A stretch of 64,000 nucleotides of DNA from Salmonella enterica subsp. diarizonae. GTDB taxonomy: Bacteria; Pseudomonadota; Gammaproteobacteria; Enterobacterales; Enterobacteriaceae. Every line of letters starts with the position of its first letter. Positions within the stretch are counted from its first letter, which is position 1. The stretch spans positions 1-64,000 of the forward strand of contig NZ_VXJV01000009.1 in the NCBI RefSeq assembly GCF_008692785.1. Direction: 5' to 3'. This document shows positions 40,918-52,714 of the stretch, piece by piece. Position numbers and translations under genes: made by a program. Below the pieces are notes generated by a model. It worked only from the letters and a program-made list of their open reading frames with translations. It was not told where the DNA came from and did not search any database.

Positions 40918-42750
40918 ATGCAATATATAGCTGGCATAGATATCGGTAACTCCTCAACGGAAGTCGCACTGGCAGCGTTGAGTGATTCAGGCGAGCTGAT
41001 AATAAAAAGCAGCTCGCTGGCAGAAACCACCGGAATCAAAGGCACATTGCGGAATGTGTTCGGCATTCAGGAGGCGCTTGCGCTTGCCGCAAAAAACGCA
41101 GGCATCAATATCAGCGATATTTCGCTTATTCGCATCAATGAAGCTACCCCAGTTATCGGCGATGTGGCGATGGAGACCATAACGGAAACCATCATCACCG
41201 AATCAACAATGATCGGTCATAACCCCAAGACCCCCGGCGGCGTGGGTTTGGGCGTTGGCGTAACGATTACGCCGCAAGAACTGCTCACCTGCCCGGCAGA
41301 TAAACCTTACATTCTGGTAGTCTCTTCCGCCTTTGACTTTGCTGACGTCGCGACCATGATCAATGCCGCTGCGCGCGCCGGTTATCAGCTAACCGGCGTT
41401 ATCTTACAGCAGGATGATGGCGTGCTGGTCAGCAACCGGCTGGAAAAACCGCTGCCTATCGTGGACGAAGTTCGTTATATCGACCGAATTCCACTGGGAA
41501 TGCTGGCGGCAATAGAAGTTGCCGTTCCAGGAAAAGTGATCGAAACGCTGTCCAATCCTTACGGCATTGCTACCGTCTTTAATCTTAATTCGGAAGAGAC
41601 CAAAAATATTGTGCCGATGGCACGCGCGCTAATTGGCAACCGCTCGGCGGTGGTGGTGAAAACACCCTCAGGGGATGTAAAAGCCCGCGCGATCCCCGCT
41701 GGCAATATTGAGCTGCTTTCACAGGGACGCACTCAGCGCGTTGACATCGCCGCCGGTGCCGATGCCATTATGAAAGCTGTGAGCAACTGCCCTCGTCTTG
41801 ATAACGTCACGGGTGAAACTGGCACCAACATCGGCGGAATGCTGGAACATGTCCGTCAAACCATGGCGGAACTGACCAATAAACCCAGCGCTGAAATCTT
41901 TATCCAGGATTTATTGGCTGTTGATACCTCCGTTCCGGTGAACGTGACGGGCGGACTGGCCGGAGAGTTTTCCCTGGAGCAGGCAGTAGGCATAGCCTCA
42001 ATGGTGAAATCGGACCGTCTCCAGATGGCCATGATTGCACGTGAGATTGAGCAAAAACTCAGCATTAACGTCCAGGTCGGCGGCGCAGAAGCGGAAGCCG
42101 CTATTTTGGGCGCACTAACCACGCCCGGCACAACGCGCCCACTGGCTATTCTGGATTTAGGCGCAGGCTCAACAGATGCTTCCATCATTAATCCCAAAGG
42201 TGAAATTATCGCCACGCATCTCGCTGGTGCGGGCGATATGGTCACGATGATTATTGCGCGTGAGCTGGGACTTAACGATCGCTACCTTGCGGAAGAGATC
42301 AAAAAATACCCGTTAGCAAAAGTGGAAAGTCTTTTTCACCTTCGCCATGAGGATGGCAGCGTTCAGTTCTTCCCCGCTCCGCTTCCTCCTGAAGTATTCG
42401 CTCGTGTCTGCGTCGTCAAACCAGGTGAACTGGTGCCGCTTCCGGGAGATATAGCGCTGGAAAAAGTGCGCGCTATTCGCCGCAGCGCAAAAGAGCGCGT
42501 ATTTGTCACCAACGCATTGCGGGCGCTACGCCAGGTCAGCCCAACGGGCAATATCCGCGACATTCCGTTTGTTGTCCTGGTCGGTGGTTCGGCGCTTGAT
42601 TTCGAAGTACCGCAGCTCGTTACTGACGCGCTGGCGCATTATCGTCTGGTGGCCGGACGCGGCAATATTCGTGGGACAGAAGGCCCAAGAAACGCTGTCG
42701 CCACAGGGCTGATTCTCTCCTGGCATAAGGCATTTGCTCATGGAAAGTAA
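40918..42750 (+). CDS. pduG: Diol dehydratase reactivase large subunit PduG
   Basis: An ATPase with an actin/Hsp70-like fold that exchanges damaged cobalamin from PduCDE. Motifs are YIAGIDIGNSSTEVALA at the N-terminus, TTRPLAILDLGAGSTDASII as the second phosphate loop, and VVLVGGSALDFEVPQLVTD. It has 610 residues. It works with PduH. Confidence 0.97.
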   Translation: MQYIAGIDIGNSSTEVALAALSDSGELIIKSSSLAETTGIKGTLRNVFGIQEALALAAKNAGINISDISLIRINEATPVIGDVAMETITETIITESTMIGHNPKTPGGVGLGVGVTITPQELLTCPADKPYILVVSSAFDFADVATMINAAARAGYQLTGVILQQDDGVLVSNRLEKPLPIVDEVRYIDRIPLGMLAAIEVAVPGKVIETLSNPYGIATVFNLNSEETKNIVPMARALIGNRSAVVVKTPSGDVKARAIPAGNIELLSQGRTQRVDIAAGADAIMKAVSNCPRLDNVTGETGTNIGGMLEHVRQTMAELTNKPSAEIFIQDLLAVDTSVPVNVTGGLAGEFSLEQAVGIASMVKSDRLQMAMIAREIEQKLSINVQVGGAEAEAAILGALTTPGTTRPLAILDLGAGSTDASIINPKGEIIATHLAGAGDMVTMIIARELGLNDRYLAEEIKKYPLAKVESLFHLRHEDGSVQFFPAPLPPEVFARVCVVKPGELVPLPGDIALEKVRAIRRSAKERVFVTNALRALRQVSPTGNIRDIPFVVLVGGSALDFEVPQLVTDALAHYRLVAGRGNIRGTEGPRNAVATGLILSWHKAFAHGK

Positions 42751-43117
42751 TCACAATTTACCCGCTATCGTTATCACCACTCTGGGATGCCATATATCCG
42801 ACTGGCAACACGTATTGCTGGGTATTGAGGAAGAAGGCATACCCTGGGTTGTGCAGGAACAAGAGGCTGGCGAGGTGATCTATCAGGCATGGCTTGCCGC
42901 CAGCCGCTCCCCCTTGCTCGTCGGCATCGCTTGCGATCGGGAAAAACTGATAGTGCATTACAAAAATCTTCCCCCATCAGCGCCGCTTTTTACGCTGACG
43001 TATCACCAAAACAACCGCGCTCAGCGATGCACCGGCAATAACGCTGCGCGACTGGTTAAAGGCATTCCTTTCAGGGAATGTGACTCATCATCGACAGGAG
43101 AAAAGCAGTATGAATAA
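42740..43117 (+). CDS. pduH: Diol dehydratase reactivase small subunit PduH
   Basis: The beta subunit of the reactivase, structurally similar to the dehydratase medium subunit, allowing subunit swapping. The conserved core is [20 protein letters not shown]. The start MESNHN at 42740 overlaps pduG by 11 bp; an ATG two codons earlier is also open. Length 125 residues. Confidence 0.95.
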   Translation: MESNHNLPAIVITTLGCHISDWQHVLLGIEEEGIPWVVQEQEAGEVIYQAWLAASRSPLLVGIACDREKLIVHYKNLPPSAPLFTLTYHQNNRAQRCTGNNAARLVKGIPFRECDSSSTGEKQYE

Positions 43118-43385
43118 CGCACTAGGACTGGTTGAAACAAAGGGGCTGGTCGGCGCCATTGAAGCCGCTGATGCCATGGTGAAATCTGCCAATGTGCAAC
43201 TGGTTGGCTATGAAAAAATTGGCTCCGGTCTCGTCACCGTTATGGTTCGCGGCGATGTCGGCGCGGTGAAAGCAGCCGTTGATGCGGGCAGCGTCGCGGC
43301 AAGTGCGGTAGGCGAAGTGAAATCCTGCCATGTTATTCCGCGTCCGCATAGCGACGTTGAGGCTATTTTACCTAAATCCGCCTGA
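43110..43385 (+). CDS. pduJ: Microcompartment shell hexamer PduJ
   Basis: A 91-residue BMC protein almost identical to PduA through [20 protein letters not shown] and [20 protein letters not shown]. In the studied system PduJ is a major shell component, important for closure. It overlaps the 3' end of pduH by 8 bp; upstream frame codons lie in pduH. Confidence 0.97.
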   Translation: MNNALGLVETKGLVGAIEAADAMVKSANVQLVGYEKIGSGLVTVMVRGDVGAVKAAVDAGSVAASAVGEVKSCHVIPRPHSDVEAILPKSA

Positions 43386-43409
43386 CTGGCAGCAAATAAG
43401 GAGCACAGC

Positions 43410-43853
43410 GTGAAGCAATCACTGGGATTACTTGAAGTTAGTGGTCTGGCATTAGCCATCAGTTGCGCGGATGTCATGGCGAAAGCCGCTTCCATCACGC
43501 TGGTGGGCCTCGAAAAAACTCACGGCTCAGGCTGGACGGTGATCAAAATCACCGGTGATGTGGCCTCCGTTCAGGCGGCCATCATCACCGGCGCAAGTTT
43601 TGCCGACCAACGGCATGGTCTGATTGCTCATAAAGTGATCGCCAGGCCAGGAGACGGTATTTTAGCCGTTATCCCCGAATCCGCTCCCGCCATTGCGCAG
43701 GCAACGCCGATTAAGGAACCTCAACTGCCGGAAGTACAGCAAGATTTATCGCCTCTTATTAGCTGCAATTTATGCCTGGACCCTGCCTGCAAGCGCCAAA
43801 AGGGCGAACCCCGCACGCAATGTCTGCATTCAGGAAAACGAGGCGACGCGTAA
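43410..43853 (+). CDS. pduK: Shell protein PduK with C-terminal Fe-S motif
   Basis: A minor BMC shell protein. The BMC domain (1-90; LGLLEVSGLALAISCADVMA) is followed by a linker and a Cys cluster (ISCNLCLDPACKRQ) consistent with a Fe-S site. The linker here looks shorter than the one I remember in S. Typhimurium PduK (147 against about 160 residues). Its TAA overlaps the pduL ATG (TAATG). Confidence 0.95.
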   Translation: MKQSLGLLEVSGLALAISCADVMAKAASITLVGLEKTHGSGWTVIKITGDVASVQAAIITGASFADQRHGLIAHKVIARPGDGILAVIPESAPAIAQATPIKEPQLPEVQQDLSPLISCNLCLDPACKRQKGEPRTQCLHSGKRGDA

Positions 43854-44485
43854 TGGATAAAACGCTTCTTGAATCCACGGTTCATAAAGTGCTGGATGAG
43901 CTGCGCAATCGCCCCATTCCGCTCGGCGTTTCAAATCGGCATATCCATCTCTGCGCCGCAGATTACGCGCGACTTTTCCCCGAACAGGCCATCCGCGAAA
44001 AAAAAGCGCTACTGCAACCGGGACAATATGCGGCGGAACAGACCGTCACGCTGGCTGGCCCTAAAGGTCAGTTAAAAAAGGTTCGACTGCTGGGCCCGCT
44101 GCGAAGCATAAGCCAGGTTGAAATATCCCGGACCAACGCCAGGACATTAGGTATCACCGCGCCGCTACGTATGTCTGGTGATTTGCAAGGAACCCCGGGC
44201 ATTCGTCTGATAAGCCCGTTCGCTGAACTGGAGTTAGCGTCCGGGGTCATCGTCGCTCAACGCCACATTCATATGTCCCCGCTTGATGCGCTGATCTTCC
44301 GCGTGGCGCATGGCGATACCGTTTCTGTCGCCATTGAAGGCAGCGAACGCAGGCTTATTTTCGACAATGTCGCAATTCGCGTCTCGCCGGATATGCGTCT
44401 GGAGATGCATATCGACACGGATGAAGCTAATGCCGCCAGCGCCGACGATCCTCATACTTTCGCTTCTTTGGTAGCCCGACGATGA
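43853..44485 (+). CDS. pduL: Phosphotransacylase PduL
   Basis: It converts propionyl-CoA to propionyl-phosphate and recycles CoA in the lumen. The N-terminal about 20 residues (DKTLLESTVHKVLDELR) are an encapsulation peptide. Two similar beta-barrel domains carry the zinc-binding NRHIHL and QRHIHMS motifs. The start MDKTLL gives 210 residues; the longer open frame overlaps pduK in another frame. Confidence 0.97.
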   Translation: MDKTLLESTVHKVLDELRNRPIPLGVSNRHIHLCAADYARLFPEQAIREKKALLQPGQYAAEQTVTLAGPKGQLKKVRLLGPLRSISQVEISRTNARTLGITAPLRMSGDLQGTPGIRLISPFAELELASGVIVAQRHIHMSPLDALIFRVAHGDTVSVAIEGSERRLIFDNVAIRVSPDMRLEMHIDTDEANAASADDPHTFASLVARR

Positions 44486-44973
44486 ACGAAGACAAAGTAC
44501 AACGCATTGCTGAAGAGGTCGTCTTTCGTCTGCAGCGACGGGCGCAAAGCAATATTGCGCTTAGCACAGCCCAGCTCCGGGACGCCGATTCACGCACGCT
44601 GTTTTCCCGGTATGGCAATCTGCGCATTTTGCTGGCGGATCTGCCTTTGCTCAGGGGAATTGCCGAACAAAACGACAACGATATTGCCGCCATAAAGCTC
44701 CACTACGCACTTGCGCTGGGGGTCAATGTACAAATATCGCTATGCCGTTCTTTGTTGACGTCCTTACCGGTGAAAAAGCTGGCGCGTCTGCCGTTGAGCT
44801 TCTGTGATGAAAATGGTCAGTCCATCATTCTGCACTCAGGTCAGCTCCTGAGTTATGCCGATGTTGCCCGACTAAGGCGCCAGATTCTGGTACTTCGTCG
44901 CCGATGCATCGTTACCGCACTGGCCCACGAAGCGGCCAGCGTCCGAAACATTCAACTGATTAGGCAGGAGTAA
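44482..44973 (+). CDS. pduM: Microcompartment assembly protein PduM
   Basis: A 163-residue protein required for correct compartment structure; its biochemical role is unclear. The N-terminal helix NEDKVQRIAEEVVFRLQRRA again resembles an encapsulation peptide. It overlaps the pduL stop (ATGA). Confidence 0.94.
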   Translation: MNEDKVQRIAEEVVFRLQRRAQSNIALSTAQLRDADSRTLFSRYGNLRILLADLPLLRGIAEQNDNDIAAIKLHYALALGVNVQISLCRSLLTSLPVKKLARLPLSFCDENGQSIILHSGQLLSYADVARLRRQILVLRRRCIVTALAHEAASVRNIQLIRQE

Positions 44974-44976
44974 ATC

Positions 44977-45252
44977 ATGCATCTGGCTCGCGTCACAGGC
45001 GCAGTGGTCTCCACGCAAAAATCCCCCTCTCTGGTCGGGAAAAAGCTCTTACTGGTACGCAGAGTCAGTGCTGACGGACACCTTCCGCAACAGCCAGCGA
45101 ATGGCGACGAAGTTGCCGTTGACTCCGTAGGCGCTGGCGTTGGCGAACTGGTTCTGCTCAGTAGCGGCTCCAGCGCCAGGCATGTTTTTTCCGGTCCTAA
45201 CGAAGCCATCGATCTCGCAGTTGTCGGTATTGTCGACACGCTTTCACGTTGA
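44977..45252 (+). CDS. pduN: Shell vertex pentamer PduN
   Basis: A BMV (EutN/CcmL) family protein of 91 residues that caps the vertices of the polyhedral shell. The N-terminal [20 protein letters not shown] and the [20 protein letters not shown] motif are characteristic. The shell cannot close without it. Confidence 0.96.
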   Translation: MHLARVTGAVVSTQKSPSLVGKKLLLVRRVSADGHLPQQPANGDEVAVDSVGAGVGELVLLSSGSSARHVFSGPNEAIDLAVVGIVDTLSR

Positions 45253-45260
45253 GGTGAACT

Positions 45261-46268
45261 ATGACGATTTACACCCGAACTGGCGATGCAGGTACTACGG
45301 CTTTATTTAGCGGACAACGCGTCAGTAAAACGCATCCACGCGTCGAAGCGTATGGCACGCTGGATGAGCTCAATGCCGCGTTAAGCTTATGCGTGTGCGC
45401 CACACACCATCCACAGCATCGTCGCTTTCTCGAATCCGTCCAGCAGCAAATATTCTGGTTTAGCGCCGAACTGGCCAGTGAAAGTGAGCAACCTAACCCA
45501 GGCCAGCGTTATATCAGCACCGAAGAAATTGCCGTACTGGAAGCGACGATAGACGCGGCAATGTCACGCGTTGCCGTTGTACACAGTTTTATTTTACCGG
45601 GTCGCTGCGAAGCGGCGAGCCGACTGCACTTCGCACGAACGCTTACGCGTCGAGCCGAAAGACGCCTGGTGGAGTTGAGCGCGGATATCGCCGTCAGACA
45701 GGTACTCATGCGTTACATCAACCGTCTGTCCGACTGTCTGTACGCACTGGCGCGCGCAGAAGATCATGACGCTCACCAGCGCCACATTATTAACGAAGTG
45801 ACCAGGCGTTATCTCGCCTCAACTTATCCCTCAGCCATTAAGGAATCTTCTATGTCCCTTTCGTTTCAGGAGCTCCATCAGCTAATTCGCTCCGCCGTGG
45901 CGCGGGCAGAAGAGCTTCATGTTCCGGTTGTTATCAGCATTGTCGATGGTAACGGCACGCCAACCGTGACCTGGCGGATGCCCGACGCGTTGCTGGTCAG
46001 CAGCGAACTGGCGCCCAAAAAAGCCTGGACCGCCGTGGCCATGAAATCCGCCACCCATGAACTCGCCTCCGCCGTCCAGCCTGGCGCTGCGCTTTATGGT
46101 CTGGACACCCATATGCAGGGGAAAATCGTCACCTTTGGTGGCGGATTTGCATTGTGGCGTAACGGCGCACTGATTGGCGGTCTGGGTATCAGCGGCGGAA
46201 GCGTTGAACAGGACATGCATATTGCACAAGCCGCCATTGCGGCGATTGACGTGAGAACATATCAATGA
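45261..46268 (+). CDS. pduO: ATP:cob(I)alamin adenosyltransferase PduO
   Basis: It regenerates adenosylcobalamin inside the compartment. The N-terminal domain (about 1-190) is a PduO-type adenosyltransferase with YTRTGDAGTTALFSGQRVSK, YGTLDELNAALS and the FARTLTRRAERRLV active-site helix. The C-terminal GlcG/DUF336 domain (about 200-335; AEELHVPVVISIVDGNGTP) is a haem-binding fold. It has 335 residues and overlaps pduP (ATGA). Confidence 0.96.
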   Translation: MTIYTRTGDAGTTALFSGQRVSKTHPRVEAYGTLDELNAALSLCVCATHHPQHRRFLESVQQQIFWFSAELASESEQPNPGQRYISTEEIAVLEATIDAAMSRVAVVHSFILPGRCEAASRLHFARTLTRRAERRLVELSADIAVRQVLMRYINRLSDCLYALARAEDHDAHQRHIINEVTRRYLASTYPSAIKESSMSLSFQELHQLIRSAVARAEELHVPVVISIVDGNGTPTVTWRMPDALLVSSELAPKKAWTAVAMKSATHELASAVQPGAALYGLDTHMQGKIVTFGGGFALWRNGALIGGLGISGGSVEQDMHIAQAAIAAIDVRTYQ

Positions 46269-47650
46269 ATACATCTGAACTTGAGATGCTGATCCGCAAT
46301 ATTTTAAGCGAACAGCTAACGCCGGAAAAAACGCAAACTAAAGGAAACGGTATTTTTCAGACTGTTGATGAGGCGATTCGCGCCGCGCATCAGGCTTTCT
46401 TACGCTACCAACAATGCCCGCTAAAAACGCGTAGCGCCATTATTCACGCTATTCGCGCAGAGTTGGCGCCGCATCTGGCTTCGCTGGCGGAAGAAAGCGC
46501 AGCCGAAACGGGAATGGGCAATAAAGAAGATAAGCTCCTCAAAAACAAAGCCGCGCTGGATAACACACCGGGTATTGAAGATCTCACCACAACGGCGCTC
46601 ACCGGCGACGGCGGGATGGTGCTGTTTGAATATTCGCCGTTTGGCGTTATCGGCTCCGTTGCGCCCAGCACTAACCCAACAGAAACGATTATTAATAACA
46701 GTATCAGTATGCTGGCGGCGGGAAACAGCGTTTATTTTAGCCCTCATCCCGGCGCAAAATCGGTGTCGCTCAAGCTGATCGGGATGATCGAAGAGATCGC
46801 TTTTCGCTGCTGCGGCATACGTAATCTGCTCGTCACCGTGGCAGAACCTACCTTTGAAGCGACACAGCAGATGATGTCGCATCCTGATATCGCCGTGCTG
46901 GCGATTACGGGCGGCCCGGGTATTGTCGCGATGGGCATGAAAAGCGGCAAAAAAGTGATTGGCGCTGGCGCAGGGAATCCGCCCTGCATCGTCGATGAAA
47001 CCGCCGATCTGGTTAAAGCGGCGGAGGATATCATTAACGGCGCTGCCTTTGATTACAATCTGCCCTGTATTGCCGAGAAAAGCCTGATTGTTGTCGAGAG
47101 CGTTGCAGAACGCCTGATTCAGCAGATGCAAGCGTTTGGCGCGCTGCTTCTCAGCCCGTCGGACACCGATAAATTACGTACCGTCTGTCTACAGGATGGT
47201 CATGCGAATAAAAAACTGGTGGGTAAGAGCCCGGCGACGCTACTGGAAGCATCAGGCATCGCAACACCGGCAAAAACGCCTCGCCTGCTCATCGCGGTGG
47301 TGAATGCCGAAGATCCGTGGGTCACGTGTGAACAACTGATGCCCATGCTGCCCATTGTGAAAGTCAGCGATTTTGATAGCGCGCTGGCGTTGGCGCTAAA
47401 AGTCGAAGCGGGCCTTCACCATACCGCGATTATGCATTCAGAAAACGTGTCACGTCTGAATCTGGCGGCGCGTACCTTACAGACCTCCATATTCGTTAAA
47501 AATGGCCCGTCATATGCGGGTATCGGCGTCGGCGGAGAAGGTTTTACCACCTTCACTATCGCCACGCCGACCGGAGAAGGTACGACGTCAGCACGCACAT
47601 TCGCCCGTTCGCGGCGTTGCGTACTCACTAACGGCTTTTCTATCCGCTAA
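46265..47650 (+). CDS. pduP: CoA-acylating propionaldehyde dehydrogenase PduP
   Basis: It oxidises propionaldehyde to propionyl-CoA with NAD+. The first 18 residues (MNTSELEMLIRNILSEQL) are the classic encapsulation peptide. The aldehyde dehydrogenase domain includes FGVIGSVAPSTNPTETIINN, AITGGPGIVAMGMKSGKKVI and the catalytic Cys in FDYNLPCIAEKSLIV. It has 461 residues. Confidence 0.97.
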   Translation: MNTSELEMLIRNILSEQLTPEKTQTKGNGIFQTVDEAIRAAHQAFLRYQQCPLKTRSAIIHAIRAELAPHLASLAEESAAETGMGNKEDKLLKNKAALDNTPGIEDLTTTALTGDGGMVLFEYSPFGVIGSVAPSTNPTETIINNSISMLAAGNSVYFSPHPGAKSVSLKLIGMIEEIAFRCCGIRNLLVTVAEPTFEATQQMMSHPDIAVLAITGGPGIVAMGMKSGKKVIGAGAGNPPCIVDETADLVKAAEDIINGAAFDYNLPCIAEKSLIVVESVAERLIQQMQAFGALLLSPSDTDKLRTVCLQDGHANKKLVGKSPATLLEASGIATPAKTPRLLIAVVNAEDPWVTCEQLMPMLPIVKVSDFDSALALALKVEAGLHHTAIMHSENVSRLNLAARTLQTSIFVKNGPSYAGIGVGGEGFTTFTIATPTGEGTTSARTFARSRRCVLTNGFSIR

Positions 47651-47660
47651 CGAGGTTGTA

Positions 47661-48773
47661 ATGAATACCTTTTCACTACAAACCAGGCTGTATAGCGGTC
47701 AGGGCAGTCTGAAGGCGCTTAAGCGTTTTACGAATAAACATATCTGGATTATCTGTGATGCTTTTCTGGCGCGATCGCCGCTGCTTGATACGCTGCGTAA
47801 TGCCTTGCCAGCAAATAATCGTCTCAGCATTTTTAGCGACATTACGCCGGATCCTACTATCGGTACGGTCGTACAGGGTATTACGCAAATGCAGTCCCTG
47901 AATCCTGATGTTGTGATTGGTTTTGGCGGCGGTTCCGCGCTGGATGCTGCAAAAGCTATCGTCTGGTTCAGCCGAGAATTTGGCATCGAAATTGAAACCT
48001 GCGTGGCTATCCCTACCACCAGCGGAACGGGATCTGAAGTCACGTGCGCCTGTGTTATTAGCGATCCTGATAAAGGAATTAAATATCCATTATTTAATAA
48101 CTCGCTTTATCCTGATATGGCTATTCTCGATCCGATGCTGGTAGTCAGCGTACCCGCCACTATTACGGCGAATACGGGTATGGATGTGTTGACCCACGCG
48201 CTGGAGGCCTATGTTTCGCTACGCGCCAACGACTTCACTGATGCCCTGGCGGAAAAAGCGACGCAAATCGTCTTTCAGTATCTTCCCGTAGCGGTCAATA
48301 AAGGCGACTGTCTGGCGACGCGCGGCAAAATGCACAATGCGTCAACGTTGGCCGGTATGGCGTTCAGCCAGGCCGGACTTGGTTTAAACCATGCCATCGC
48401 CCACCAGTTAGGCGGACAGTTTCATCTGCCGCACGGGCTTGCCAACGCTCTATTGCTTACCTCCGTTATCCGCTTTAATGCACACGACTCACGCGCGGCG
48501 AAGCGATACGCCAGGCTCGCCAAAGCCTGCCGTTTATGCCCGGAAAGCGCTAACGAAACGACTTGCCTCAATGCGTTAACACAGCGCGTTGAACAGCTCA
48601 AAAAGCAGTGCGCCATCCCAACGCTTGCTGAAGCGCTGAAAGATAAAAAACAAGCTTATACGCCGCGTATCCCTGCTATGGCGGAAGCGGCGCTGGCGGA
48701 TATCACGCTGCAAACCAATCCGCGTACTGCCGATGCCATCGCTATTAGCGAGCTACTGGAGGCGCTGTTATGA
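47661..48773 (+). CDS. pduQ: 1-propanol dehydrogenase PduQ
   Basis: An iron-dependent group III alcohol dehydrogenase reducing propionaldehyde to 1-propanol, which regenerates NAD+ for PduP. Motifs are VVIGFGGGSALDAAKAIVWF (NAD), AIPTTSGTGSEVTCACVI and the metal-binding GLNHAIAHQLGGQFHLPHGL. The ATG at 47661 gives 370 residues. Longer frames upstream overlap pduP in another frame. Confidence 0.97.
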   Translation: MNTFSLQTRLYSGQGSLKALKRFTNKHIWIICDAFLARSPLLDTLRNALPANNRLSIFSDITPDPTIGTVVQGITQMQSLNPDVVIGFGGGSALDAAKAIVWFSREFGIEIETCVAIPTTSGTGSEVTCACVISDPDKGIKYPLFNNSLYPDMAILDPMLVVSVPATITANTGMDVLTHALEAYVSLRANDFTDALAEKATQIVFQYLPVAVNKGDCLATRGKMHNASTLAGMAFSQAGLGLNHAIAHQLGGQFHLPHGLANALLLTSVIRFNAHDSRAAKRYARLAKACRLCPESANETTCLNALTQRVEQLKKQCAIPTLAEALKDKKQAYTPRIPAMAEAALADITLQTNPRTADAIAISELLEALL

Positions 48774-50125
48774 ATACTGCTTCAACCGTCAACCTCGCCG
48801 ATTGTGACGCGCAAACTATCCGCGATCGCGTGCGCGCCGCTGGCGTGACGGGCGCTGGCGGCGCAGGATTTCCTACTCACGTAAAATTACAGGCGCAGGT
48901 CGACACATTTTTGGTTAACGCCGCCGAATGCGAACCTATGCTCAAAGTCGATCAGCAACTGATGGCCTTACAAGCTTCACGGCTGATTCGTGGCGTACAG
49001 TACGCCATGAGAGCAACCGGCGCGCGTGAGGGCATCATTGCGCTTAAAGAAAAATATCAGACGGCAATCAAAGCGTTGACGCCGTTACTGACGCCAGCCA
49101 TCCGATTGCATATGCTGCCGGATGTCTACCCTGCCGGTGATGAAGTATTAACGATATGGCTGGCAACAGGTCGTCGCGTCCCGCCAGCCGCGCTGCCTGT
49201 CAGCGTTGGCGTGGTGGTGAACAATGTGCAGACGGTACTGAATATCGCCAGAGCAGTTGAACAGCAGTATCCGGTTACTCGCCGAACGCTAACGGTCAAT
49301 GGCGCAGTCGCAAGGCCGCTGACATTAACGGTTCCGCTGGGAATGCCGTTACGCGACGTGCTGGCGCTTGCGGGTGGCGCAACGGTGGACAATCCCGGGT
49401 TTATTAATGGCGGTCCGATGATGGGAAATCTGCTCCCTTCTCTGGATGCGCCCGTCACCAGGACGACCGGCGGCCTGCTGGTCTTGCCAAAAACGCATCC
49501 TTTGATCGCGCGTCGGATGCAAGACGATCGCACAATTCTCGCGATCGCCAGGACGGTTTGCGAGCAATGTCGGTTATGTACGGAGCTCTGCCCAAGACAC
49601 TTAATCGGTCATGAGCTATCGCCGCATCTGCTGGTGCGCGCCGTTAATTATCACCAGGCCGCGACGCCCCAGCTCTTACTCAGCGCACTGACCTGCTCGG
49701 AATGTAACGTTTGTGAAAGCGTCGCCTGCCCGGTGGGCATCTCCCCGGTTCGCATCAATCGGATGCTTAAGCGCGAACTCAGGGCGCAGCATCAGCGCTA
49801 CGAAGGACCGCTCCACCCGGCGGATGAGATGGCGAAGTACCGTCTGATTCCCATCAAACGGCTGATCGCCAAACTGGGTTTAAACGACTGGTATCACGAC
49901 GCGCCATTCAACCCTTTCGAACCGCAGCCTGACAGGGTCATATTACTGCTGCGCCAGCATATCGGCGCCAGCGCGATCCCCTGCGTACAAAAAGGCGATC
50001 GCGTAGTGAGAGGACAATGTATCGCTGACATCCCGCAAGACGCATTAGGCGCGCCCATTCACGCCAGTATTGATGGCATCGTTCACGAAATCACCGATGA
50101 GGCCATCACGGTCGTAAGAGGTTAA
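48770..50125 (+). CDS. pduS: Cobalamin reductase PduS
   Basis: An RnfC-like FMN and Fe-S flavoprotein that reduces cob(III)alamin to cob(I)alamin for PduO. The N-terminal nucleotide-binding stretch is [15 protein letters not shown]. Two 4Fe-4S motifs are visible: [15 protein letters not shown] and [17 protein letters not shown]-terminal barrel-sandwich-like domain follows ([20 protein letters not shown]). It has 451 residues and overlaps pduQ. Confidence 0.96.
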   Translation: MNTASTVNLADCDAQTIRDRVRAAGVTGAGGAGFPTHVKLQAQVDTFLVNAAECEPMLKVDQQLMALQASRLIRGVQYAMRATGAREGIIALKEKYQTAIKALTPLLTPAIRLHMLPDVYPAGDEVLTIWLATGRRVPPAALPVSVGVVVNNVQTVLNIARAVEQQYPVTRRTLTVNGAVARPLTLTVPLGMPLRDVLALAGGATVDNPGFINGGPMMGNLLPSLDAPVTRTTGGLLVLPKTHPLIARRMQDDRTILAIARTVCEQCRLCTELCPRHLIGHELSPHLLVRAVNYHQAATPQLLLSALTCSECNVCESVACPVGISPVRINRMLKRELRAQHQRYEGPLHPADEMAKYRLIPIKRLIAKLGLNDWYHDAPFNPFEPQPDRVILLLRQHIGASAIPCVQKGDRVVRGQCIADIPQDALGAPIHASIDGIVHEITDEAITVVRG

Positions 50126-50127
50126 TT

Positions 50128-50682
50128 ATGTCTCAGGCAATAGGTATTTTAGAACTCACCAGCATCGCCAAAGGAATGGAAGCTGGCGATGCGATGCTAA
50201 AAAGCGCCAATGTGTCGCTCCTGGTGAGCAAAACAATCTGTCCGGGTAAGTTTTTATTGATGCTGGGCGGCGATGTCGGCGCAGTGCAACAGGCAATAGC
50301 CGCGGGCGTCTCTCTGGCAGGTGAGATGCTCGTCGACAGCCTGGTGCTGGCGAACATCCATGCCAGCGTCTTACCCGCCATTAGCGGGTTAAACGCCGTG
50401 GAGCAGCGTCAGGCGATTGGTATTGTTGAAACCTGGAGCGTGGCTGCCTGTATCAGCGCCGCCGATCGGGCGGTAAAAGCCTCCAGTGTGACATTGGTAC
50501 GCGTCCACATGGCCTTCGGCATTGGCGGGAAGTGCTATATGGTCGTGGCGGGTGATATCTCTGATGTTAATAACGCCGTGACGGTAGCCAGCGAAAGCGC
50601 CGGGGAGAAAGGGCTATTGGTTTACCGTTCTGTGATCCCACGTCCGCATGAGGCTATGTGGCGACAGATGGTGGAGGGATAA
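50128..50682 (+). CDS. pduT: Fe-S shell trimer PduT
   Basis: A tandem-BMC shell protein of 184 residues. The pore-lining Cys that binds a 4Fe-4S cluster is in [19 protein letters not shown]. It may pass electrons or Fe-S cofactors across the shell, probably to PduS. The TAA overlaps the pduU ATG (TAATG). Confidence 0.96.
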   Translation: MSQAIGILELTSIAKGMEAGDAMLKSANVSLLVSKTICPGKFLLMLGGDVGAVQQAIAAGVSLAGEMLVDSLVLANIHASVLPAISGLNAVEQRQAIGIVETWSVAACISAADRAVKASSVTLVRVHMAFGIGGKCYMVVAGDISDVNNAVTVASESAGEKGLLVYRSVIPRPHEAMWRQMVEG

Positions 50683-51032
50683 TGGAAATACACACCACGA
50701 CCGAACGTATGATTCAGGAGTACGTCCCCGGTAAACAAGTGACGCTGGCGCATCTGATCGCCAATCCCGGTAAGGATTTATTTAAAAAACTGGGCCTGCC
50801 GGATGCGGTTGCCGCCATCGGCATTTTAACGATTACGCCCAGCGAAGCGTCTATCATTGCCTGCGATATCGCTACAAAATCAGGCGCCGTCGAGATCGGT
50901 TTTCTGGATCGTTTCACGGGCGCAGTGGTGCTGACCGGCGATGTTTCAGCCGTTGAGTATGCGCTTAAACAAGTCACGCGCACTCTGAGCGAAATGATGC
51001 GTTTCACCTCATGCCCCGTTACGCGGACGTAA
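50682..51032 (+). CDS. pduU: Shell protein PduU
   Basis: A circularly permuted BMC hexamer whose N-terminal strand forms a small beta-barrel capping the pore. The start [10 protein letters not shown] gives 116 residues. The core [20 protein letters not shown] and [20 protein letters not shown] are well conserved; the N-terminus (EIHTTTE) differs from the one I remember in S. Typhimurium. Confidence 0.95.
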   Translation: MEIHTTTERMIQEYVPGKQVTLAHLIANPGKDLFKKLGLPDAVAAIGILTITPSEASIIACDIATKSGAVEIGFLDRFTGAVVLTGDVSAVEYALKQVTRTLSEMMRFTSCPVTRT

Positions 51033-51036
51033 TGCC

Positions 51037-52688
<1,652 letters not shown>

Positions 52689-52714
52689 GAGCGTTATACG
52701 ACGAATTGCGGCAA

